A DNA stretch of 39,598 nt from Verrucomicrobiales bacterium (GTDB lineage Bacteria; Verrucomicrobiota; Verrucomicrobiia; Verrucomicrobiales; DEV007): the NCBI GenBank assembly GCA_029213195.1, contig JARGNI010000046.1, positions 1 through 39,598 on the forward strand, read 5' to 3'. The position numbers were made by a program, and so were the translations under genes. The notes below the pieces were generated by a model, which did no database searches, was not told the origin of the DNA, and worked only from the letters and a program-made list of their open reading frames with translations. Of this stretch, positions 34,003 through 39,598 are shown in pieces. Each line of letters starts with the position of its first letter. Positions within the stretch are counted from its first letter, which is position 1.

Positions 34003-36598
34003 AGTCTTTCAGAAAGAGAAGCTTTCTCGGATCGGATCGAGAGCGGGCCTTTTTGCCGCGCTGATGTGGTTCGGTCAGATTGGCGGTTCCGCTGAATTTC
34101 CTGACAAGTTCTTTGCTCGCTACTGTTTCGAATGTCATGACGATTTGATTCAGGAAAACGGCGTTCGGCTCGATGATGCCGTCGACCGTGACTGGAGAGT
34201 TCTGGATACCCATCATTTCTTCGAGCGGATCATGCAGGTCGTCGAGGATGGCGACATGCCTCCCGGGAAAGCTGAGGCCCAGCCGAAGAAGAGCGAGCGG
34301 GAAGAGGTGGTTGCCTGGTTGCACGAGAATCTGCTCGCCCATTCCGAAGTGGGTGGAACCGTGCTGCGACGACTCAACGAGAAGGAGTACACGAGAACGA
34401 TCGAGAAACTCTTTGGGATCTCCTACCAGGTCCCCGATGGGTTTTCCTCGGATGATCGTTTCCACGGATTCGAAAACCAGGGAGAAGATCTCGTGCTCTC
34501 GCCTCCCCTGATGGAGGGATACGTCGAGTCAGCTGCGTTGATCGCGGACCGGCTTTTCCCTCCGCCGCCACTTCCGGTTGTTCCCGAGGAGTTTCAAGCC
34601 GGCCCGGAGGATCTCGTGATCAGCTATTCGTCGGGGGCTGTTGTGGATGGGGCGATGCGCCTCGCCTCCAAGACCAACACGATTGCTCGGAGTTCGACCT
34701 GGCCTCAGAAATTCGAAGCGAAGGCGTCGGGTGTATACAAGGTGCGGGTCGAGCTTTCTGCGATCGGAGCCACCGAGGAGCCGTTCCAGGCAGAGTTGCG
34801 TGCGAAGCCTGTCAGTGACAATGATTTTGGTCCCGTGACCTCGTTGCGACTCCTCGAGCGTTTTTCCGTTGCTTCGGATCAACCCAAGGTCTTCGAGGCG
34901 GAGGTCGAGATCTACGAGGGAGAGACGCTTCTCTTCTACTTTGCGAATGCTGCTCTGGACAGCGGAAACGACAAGAAGAAGGAACTCCGAGCTTATCTCA
35001 CTCGGCAGTTCGAATCGAACCCCCGACTGATGGCCGCCTGGCAGGCGATCCAACATGGGAGTGGTATTCGTGGAGGCGTGGGCTGGGATCGAGTGAAGGA
35101 GAAACTCGCCGATCCTGATCTGGATGTGTCGAAGGCGAAGGTGGCGTCACGAGAAGGGCGTCGCCTTCTCGATATGATGACGAAGAATCCGGTCCTCTAC
35201 GTGGAAACGCTTTCCTATCAACTTTTTGAGGAGGGGCCAGCCCTGGGTATACATGGCGTCGAGATTTCTGGGCCCTTGCGGAGGGTCGAGGACGATCAGG
35301 ACCGGGAGCGCAAGAAGCGGGTCCAGCGTTTCCTCCGGGATTCCGAAGGAGGCAGCGTCGCGATTGCGGCGGATTCAGATCTCGAAGAGACTTTTCGAGA
35401 ATTTCTCACACGAGCCTTTCGTCGTCCGGTCCTGCCGGAAGAGCTCGCGGCCTACCTGGGTCTGATCGAGGATCACGTTTCGGCGGGGCATTCCAGGGAG
35501 CAGGGAATGCACCTTGCGATTCGGACGGCACTGATCTCTCCCCAGTTCCTCTATCGAGAGAGCGCGATCGATCGGCTCGATGACTGGGAGTTGGCTTCTC
35601 GACTCTCCTATTTCCTGACTCTAGGGCCGCCCGACGATACTCTCTGGAAGAAGGCAGAGCAGGGAATGCTTTCGAAAAAGGGGAACCTGCGAGACCAGGC
35701 CGTCCGTCTGCTCAAGAGCAGTCAGAGCCGACTCTTTGTCGAGGACTTCCTGGCCCAGTGGTTGGGTTTGCGTCTCCTTGAGGACATCATGCCGGATTCG
35801 CGTCTGCTTCAATTCGAGGCATCGGATCGACGAGCGATGATGGATGAATCGGAACTGTTTTTTTCGGACGTGCTGAACAAGAATCTTCCGGTCGAGACCC
35901 TGATCGATCCGGACTTCACTTTTTTGAATCAGTCACTCGCCAAGAAGATCTACGGTCGAAACGACGTGAAGTCGAAGCAGATGACTCGAGTCGCTCTTCC
36001 GGAAAATTCTCCTTACGGAGGAATACTCGGCCAGGCGGCCGTCATGATGGCCACGGCCAATGGCGTCGATACCCAACCCGTCGTGCGTGGAGTCTGGGTG
36101 CTGGAGAATGTGTTGGGGGATCCGCCTCCAGCGCCTCCGGAAAGCGTTCCTGCCATCACCCCGGACACTCGCGGAGCCAAGACCGTCCGCGACCTTCTCG
36201 ATGCCCATCGCTCGGAAGAAAGCTGCGCTCGCTGCCATGTCAAAATCGATCCTCTCGGCTACGTGTTGGAGAACTTCGATCCGGTGGGGCGTTGGCGGAC
36301 TCATTATCCGATTCTCAACCAGGGAAAGAAAGGGTTGCCTGTCGATGCAAGTGGGGTTCTGCCGAGTGGGGAGCCTCTGCACCACATCGACGATCTCAAG
36401 AATTATATTGTCACGAATCGCGATCAGTTTGCCGCCTGTCTTGCGGAAAAACTGATGTCTTACGCGACCGGTCGGAAGTTGACGTATTCCGACCGAAATC
36501 TCCTTCGTGAGATCGTGGCCGAATACGGTGGGCAGGAACTCGGACTCAGGGACCTGATCCTCACCCTGGTCGAGAGCGAAGTCTTTCGGAAGAAGTAA
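33986..36598 (+). CDS. DUF1587/DUF1592/DUF1588/DUF1585 protein with two CxxCH heme motifs
   Basis: The product is 870 aa from ATG 33986, overlapping the DUF1552 gene by 17 bases. A signal-like segment is at ~20-36. A heme c motif CFECH (residues ~48-52) begins a cytochrome-like domain. RRLNEKEYTRTIEKLFGI (~130) marks DUF1587; a beta-rich insert (~190-330) may be carbohydrate-binding. FRRPVLPEELAAYLGLIE marks DUF1595, LASRLSYFLTLGPPDDTLW marks DUF1592, QAAVMMATANGVDTQPVVRG marks DUF1588 with a second CARCH motif, and MSYATGRKLTYSDRN marks DUF1585. The order is that of the standard family. It is thought to be an envelope-located redox or glycan-related protein; the function is unproven. Confidence 0.93.
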   Translation: MTGLPEVFQKEKLSRIGSRAGLFAALMWFGQIGGSAEFPDKFFARYCFECHDDLIQENGVRLDDAVDRDWRVLDTHHFFERIMQVVEDGDMPPGKAEAQPKKSEREEVVAWLHENLLAHSEVGGTVLRRLNEKEYTRTIEKLFGISYQVPDGFSSDDRFHGFENQGEDLVLSPPLMEGYVESAALIADRLFPPPPLPVVPEEFQAGPEDLVISYSSGAVVDGAMRLASKTNTIARSSTWPQKFEAKASGVYKVRVELSAIGATEEPFQAELRAKPVSDNDFGPVTSLRLLERFSVASDQPKVFEAEVEIYEGETLLFYFANAALDSGNDKKKELRAYLTRQFESNPRLMAAWQAIQHGSGIRGGVGWDRVKEKLADPDLDVSKAKVASREGRRLLDMMTKNPVLYVETLSYQLFEEGPALGIHGVEISGPLRRVEDDQDRERKKRVQRFLRDSEGGSVAIAADSDLEETFREFLTRAFRRPVLPEELAAYLGLIEDHVSAGHSREQGMHLAIRTALISPQFLYRESAIDRLDDWELASRLSYFLTLGPPDDTLWKKAEQGMLSKKGNLRDQAVRLLKSSQSRLFVEDFLAQWLGLRLLEDIMPDSRLLQFEASDRRAMMDESELFFSDVLNKNLPVETLIDPDFTFLNQSLAKKIYGRNDVKSKQMTRVALPENSPYGGILGQAAVMMATANGVDTQPVVRGVWVLENVLGDPPPAPPESVPAITPDTRGAKTVRDLLDAHRSEESCARCHVKIDPLGYVLENFDPVGRWRTHYPILNQGKKGLPVDASGVLPSGEPLHHIDDLKNYIVTNRDQFAACLAEKLMSYATGRKLTYSDRNLLREIVAEYGGQELGLRDLILTLVESEVFRKK

Positions 36599-36627
36599 GG
36601 ATTCGGTGAGTCACCTGGCTGCTAGAA

Positions 36628-37635
36628 TCACGGTCTCGGGACCTGGGCAACTTTCTGTCTCAGCTCGGCGACCTTCTGCTTCAGCGCATTGATCTTGTCC
36701 TCGTAGGCTTTGAGAGTCTTTCTCTGGTCCTGGGCCGAGACCGCGATGGTGGAGTTCTGCATTCGGTATTCCGCGTCTCGCTTTCGGCTTTCCTGCTCGC
36801 TGATGGCATCGTTCAAAGTGTTGATCTCGGCGAGTAAGCCAGCGACTTTCTGATCGTATTCGTCGCGAGCTCGCTGCTCGGCTTCTCGTTTCTTGGCATC
36901 GAGCTCGCGTTGGCGCTCGCTCTCCGCTCTTCTGCGATCCATCTCTTGTTCCCGCGCGACCCGCTGCGCTTCCATCTCCCGGGCACGCTGCTGCTGTTGC
37001 TCCATGGCACGCTTGCTCGCCAAGGTGCGGGAGCGCTGGCGCTCGTCTTCGGACATGAGGGAACTGGGCCGGCGGGAAAGAACCATTTCCGGGTCAATCC
37101 TCGATTCTGCAGGCGGGGGGGTGAGGACGAAATTCGACCGGATTTCTTCGGGAATCTCGGCAAAGGGAATTGAGGTGAATCCACCCGAATGACGGATCCG
37201 CATGTCGGTGGGATTGACTTCCTTGATGACGACATCCGAAAGGGTTCGGCCGTCACTCAGCGTGATGTCGCCAAGTTCGGTTTCCAGCGGAATCAGTTTG
37301 GGCTGGAAGGCATCCTTGTAAGCGCGGAGGAGGGCCACCTTCTCTCTGATCTCGGTTTCCAGCGCGGGAATCGTGGCGCCAATCTCGTGGCGACGAAGCG
37401 TTGCCTTCTCTACCTCGGCTTCGAGAGCGAGCGAGGGTTCAGCCTTCTCTTTCGCCTCGGCCAGTCTTTCGCGTAGCTTGGGTTCCTTTGACTCGTCCTG
37501 CTCCAGGCTGTGCTTGAGCCGGATGATCTGCTTGTTGTAGTAATCGACGAGCCCTTCCAGTTCCTTCATCCTCTGCGATTTGCAGGAACAGAGGACGAGC
37601 ACACCGAGGAGGAGGATTGGGAAAAGACGCTTCAT
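36628..37635 (-). CDS. Coiled-coil lipoprotein with 'DG...HSGG...F..IP' module
   Basis: The product is 335 aa from ATG 37635, which overlaps the stop of the upstream lipoprotein gene as ATGA, so translation is coupled. A lipoprotein signal ends LVLCSC with Cys16 or Cys18 as the lipidated residue. Residues ~20-110 are coiled coil. A compact module at ~121-170 (ITLSDGRTLSDVVI ... RIRHSGGFTSIPFAEIP) follows. The rest (~190-330) is a long, highly charged Arg/Gln/Glu coiled coil with repeated REQEMDRRRAESERQRE-type runs. No enzyme motif is seen. A structural or scaffold role in the envelope is likely. Confidence 0.85.
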   Translation of the reverse strand: MKRLFPILLLGVLVLCSCKSQRMKELEGLVDYYNKQIIRLKHSLEQDESKEPKLRERLAEAKEKAEPSLALEAEVEKATLRRHEIGATIPALETEIREKVALLRAYKDAFQPKLIPLETELGDITLSDGRTLSDVVIKEVNPTDMRIRHSGGFTSIPFAEIPEEIRSNFVLTPPPAESRIDPEMVLSRRPSSLMSEDERQRSRTLASKRAMEQQQQRAREMEAQRVAREQEMDRRRAESERQRELDAKKREAEQRARDEYDQKVAGLLAEINTLNDAISEQESRKRDAEYRMQNSTIAVSAQDQRKTLKAYEDKINALKQKVAELRQKVAQVPRP

Positions 37636-38189
37636 GGATTGCTTCCCTTGATTTTCTGTTGGGCGAGAATGGTTGGTTCGTGGACCATTGCGACTCGCAG
37701 ATCGAGGGGGAGATTCTCAAAGGCGACCGCCGATGTTCCGGAAGAGTGTTCGAGAGTGACTTCGTTTTCCTCGATGGACTTGATTACCGATTTGCGGAGG
37801 ATGTCTCCATCGGTGAGTCGGACGGTCCCTATTTCACGATCGAGCATCGACTCCCGGGAGGCTTTTCGCCAGACTGCCAGTCGCTCGTCGAGAAACTCCT
37901 GGCTCGCTTCGAGATCTGCGTAGTAGCGATTTACCGTTTCATGGCTGGATGCGATCTCGCTTTTCGCTTTCTGGAGGTCCTTGAACTTGGCAGTCTTGGC
38001 GTTCATGACCGAGGTCTCTCTCGAGAGTTCCTTGTTGATCGCCTCCTGTTGGGCGATCTGGGCCTCCAGTTCGGCGGCCTCAGCCTTGAATTCCTCGACC
38101 TGTTTCTCCAGTCTCAGCTCCTCGCTTTTGTTGCAAGAGCAAAGCAGGAAGAGTGGTAGGACTGCGAGGGCAATAAATCGCATGAGCAT
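37632..38189 (-). CDS. Coiled-coil lipoprotein, first gene of the pair
   Basis: The product is 185 aa from ATG 38189 (or Met3 at 38183). The lipoprotein signal ends FLLCSC. Residues ~22-105 are coiled coil (SEELRLEKQVEEFKAEAAE). The C-terminal ~55 residues carry the same module as the next gene: VRLTDGDILRKSVI ... TLEHSSGTSAVAFENLP. The module is common in verrucomicrobial proteins that I recall, but has no known role. The two genes probably arose by duplication with different extension of the helical part. The gap to the GYF_2 gene upstream is ~60 bases, so a three-gene operon is possible. Confidence 0.83.
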   Translation of the reverse strand: MLMRFIALAVLPLFLLCSCNKSEELRLEKQVEEFKAEAAELEAQIAQQEAINKELSRETSVMNAKTAKFKDLQKAKSEIASSHETVNRYYADLEASQEFLDERLAVWRKASRESMLDREIGTVRLTDGDILRKSVIKSIEENEVTLEHSSGTSAVAFENLPLDLRVAMVHEPTILAQQKIKGSNP

Positions 38190-38250
38190 GGTAGGTATCT
38201 TGGAGAGTGTTCAGTAGATGTAAAGTAGCGATTTTGGAATTGTTGATCGG

Positions 38251-39483
38251 TTAGGTTGATTCGCTGGTCATATTGGTCTCCCGGGTTTTGAGGTGAATGG
38301 CGAGGACCATCTCGAAAACCGATGAAAAGGCAGAGGGGATCGTGATCAGGGTCGTAACGACAGCTGCTGCGAAGAAGTTCTGAAAGACAGGGATCGGAAT
38401 CTCAAGGATGTAGCCAACGACGCCACTGATCATCCCGATGGGGATCAAGACGAGGAGGCGGTAGCCGACGATCCTCCAGAAATTCCCGCGAGTAAGTTCC
38501 CAGGATCGTCCGAGGGCGAGTCCGCCGCCCTTGCGCTCGAGAACGGAAATGGGTTCCGCCGTCGTAAGCCGGACCGAGAGGAATACGATGACTACGAGTG
38601 CAATCATGGCGAAGAAAAAATAGGCAGCCATGTCCGTGGCTCCCTGGAAAAGAAGCAATCCAAGAACTGCTCCGGTGATTACATAGAGGAAGTAGAGGAT
38701 GAGGCGTGTCAGGAAAACGCCGAGGAAGTTCGAGACGCCGGTGCGGAGAAGGTCTCCTGCCTCCAGCTCGGAGCGACCGTCCCAACGCTGCCAGGTCATG
38801 GAAAAAAGTGCTGCCGAGACAAACGCCCCGATGAGGACCCCGGATACGAGATTCAAGGAGGCGGGTCCCCAGATTGATAGCATGGAAAAGGTGAACAGGT
38901 CCTCGGGGTTTTCACTATCGAGAACGGGGGAGGAAAAGACGTAGCGAGTGAGAAGCTCGATCACCAGTTGTGTCGGGCCATAGATGCTGATGCAGAGAAT
39001 CACGATCGCTTTCCATTGGGCGCCAAAGATCTGAAAAGACTGTCCCAGCACGGTCTCCAGGGTGAGCGGAGCAGGAAAAGGGTAGCCCTCGAGAGGGATG
39101 TCGGGTGATTTGCCTGATTCGGCGAGCTGCTGCACAAAGGCATTGCGATGTTCGGGGGCGACCCAGACCTCCCCGAAAGGAAGCATTTCCGACTGCTTTT
39201 TCTTCTTGCCGGACCAGGCACAGGGAACCAGGGGATCCGAGTAGTCGACCGGGGCTTCGTCTTCTTCAGGCTTCGACGGCTTTCCGGGAAGAGGGCGTGG
39301 GAGATTTTCACCAAACCGAATCGAACTCAGCTCGGCCCAGTCGTCCATGCCGCTGGTCCACACAAGCGTGGAGTCTTCCAGCAGGCCGAGCTCTCGATCC
39401 GCGAGAAGCTTGCGCTCGGAAACTGGGCCTTTTCGGACGCCTTCCATTTCGAAGTGCCATTCGCGAGTGGGATCGGGTTCCAT
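38251..39483 (-). CDS. GYF_2 domain multi-pass membrane protein
   Basis: The product is 410 aa from ATG 39483 (MEPDPTREWHF), chosen because the GYF_2 domain begins directly after it; the frame is open to 39588 and an ATG there cannot be ruled out. GYF_2 (~8-55): WHFEMEGVRKGPVSERKL and VWTSGMDDWAEL. Then a Pro/Glu linker, a degenerate zinc-ribbon-like stretch with only one Cys (CAWSGKKKKQSEM ... VWVAPEHR, ~88-112), and about six transmembrane segments between ~158 and 395 in an arrangement like the DUF4013/DUF975 or GPDPase membrane-domain families. The function is unknown; GYF_2 domains usually bind Pro-rich peptides on partner proteins. Confidence 0.83.
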   Translation of the reverse strand: MEPDPTREWHFEMEGVRKGPVSERKLLADRELGLLEDSTLVWTSGMDDWAELSSIRFGENLPRPLPGKPSKPEEDEAPVDYSDPLVPCAWSGKKKKQSEMLPFGEVWVAPEHRNAFVQQLAESGKSPDIPLEGYPFPAPLTLETVLGQSFQIFGAQWKAIVILCISIYGPTQLVIELLTRYVFSSPVLDSENPEDLFTFSMLSIWGPASLNLVSGVLIGAFVSAALFSMTWQRWDGRSELEAGDLLRTGVSNFLGVFLTRLILYFLYVITGAVLGLLLFQGATDMAAYFFFAMIALVVIVFLSVRLTTAEPISVLERKGGGLALGRSWELTRGNFWRIVGYRLLVLIPIGMISGVVGYILEIPIPVFQNFFAAAVVTTLITIPSAFSSVFEMVLAIHLKTRETNMTSEST

Positions 39484-39598
39484 TTCGGGAGCATGGCTGG
39501 GATAGGCACGTTTTGTCGAATCAAATAGGCAAACTTTGCAGGGCACTAGAAGCCATCTCATAAATGCCTGAGCAGGATCAGTGCGCATCCGAGATAGA

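Overview
The window looks like chromosomal DNA from a member of the Verrucomicrobiota, or less likely Planctomycetota. It is moderately GC-rich and densely coded on both strands. The assignment is inferred from gene content: a DUF1552/DUF1592 pair beside an S1 sulfatase, a Tat-exported Gfo/Idh/MocA oxidoreductase, a two-gene HlyD/M50 export module, lipoproteins with a short 'DG...HS.G...F..P' module, and a GYF_2 membrane protein. Many starts lack a clear Shine-Dalgarno sequence. No rRNA, tRNA, CRISPR array, IS element or prophage was seen.

Layout. 1-2126 (-): 5' part of a large AsmA-like membrane-anchored protein that runs off the left edge, ending in an Ala-Pro repeat. 2287-3644 (-): a small acidic protein and a membrane-anchored receiver protein. 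3827-5026 (+): a solitary EboE-like TIM-barrel protein. 5063-6245 (-): a CheY-like receiver with a possible small ORF behind it, and an azurin-type cupredoxin. 6448-9220 (+): a degenerate receiver/DHp protein, a TIGR01777 epimerase-like protein and a HAD hydrolase. 9248-11422 (-): type I 3-dehydroquinate dehydratase and a Tat-exported oxidoreductase. 11558-12472 (+): an ElyC/YdcF-like DUF218 protein. 12488-13093 (-): a HAD-IA phosphatase. 13387-14236 (+): two Hsp20 chaperones, closed by a strong terminator. 14386-20205 (+): a secreted protein, a GAF-GAF-TM-HlyD protein and a PqqD-M50-HlyD membrane protein. 20207-21613 (-): RarA. 21857-22342 (+): an unknown protein. 22503-24593 (-): EF-G. 24729-30029 (-): a PA0069-type radical SAM protein, an EF-hand protein, a large hybrid histidine kinase and an RppH-like Nudix hydrolase. 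30099-30650 (+): a small membrane-anchored protein. 30726-32627 (-): sulfatase. 32734-36598 (+): the DUF1552/DUF1592 pair. 36628-39483 (-): two coiled-coil lipoproteins and a GYF_2 multi-pass membrane protein.

How the genes may work together. The 16043-20205 pair is the best candidate for a poorly described system. Two membrane proteins with HlyD-type arms, one with an intact M50 zinc site and a PqqD-like domain, the other with cytoplasmic GAF sensors, lie 2 bases apart and probably form one complex for peptide processing, export or envelope sensing. The sulfatase, DUF1552 and cytochrome-like DUF1592 proteins look like a polysaccharide-degradation neighbourhood. Signalling is over-represented: four separate proteins and one hybrid kinase carry receiver domains, none with a DNA-binding output. 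A TGTTC-N4-TAACA dyad lies just upstream of the radical SAM gene. It is one base from the LexA motif reported for Verrucomicrobia, which suggests SOS control of a photolyase-like repair gene.

All functions are read from motifs and context. No database search was possible.
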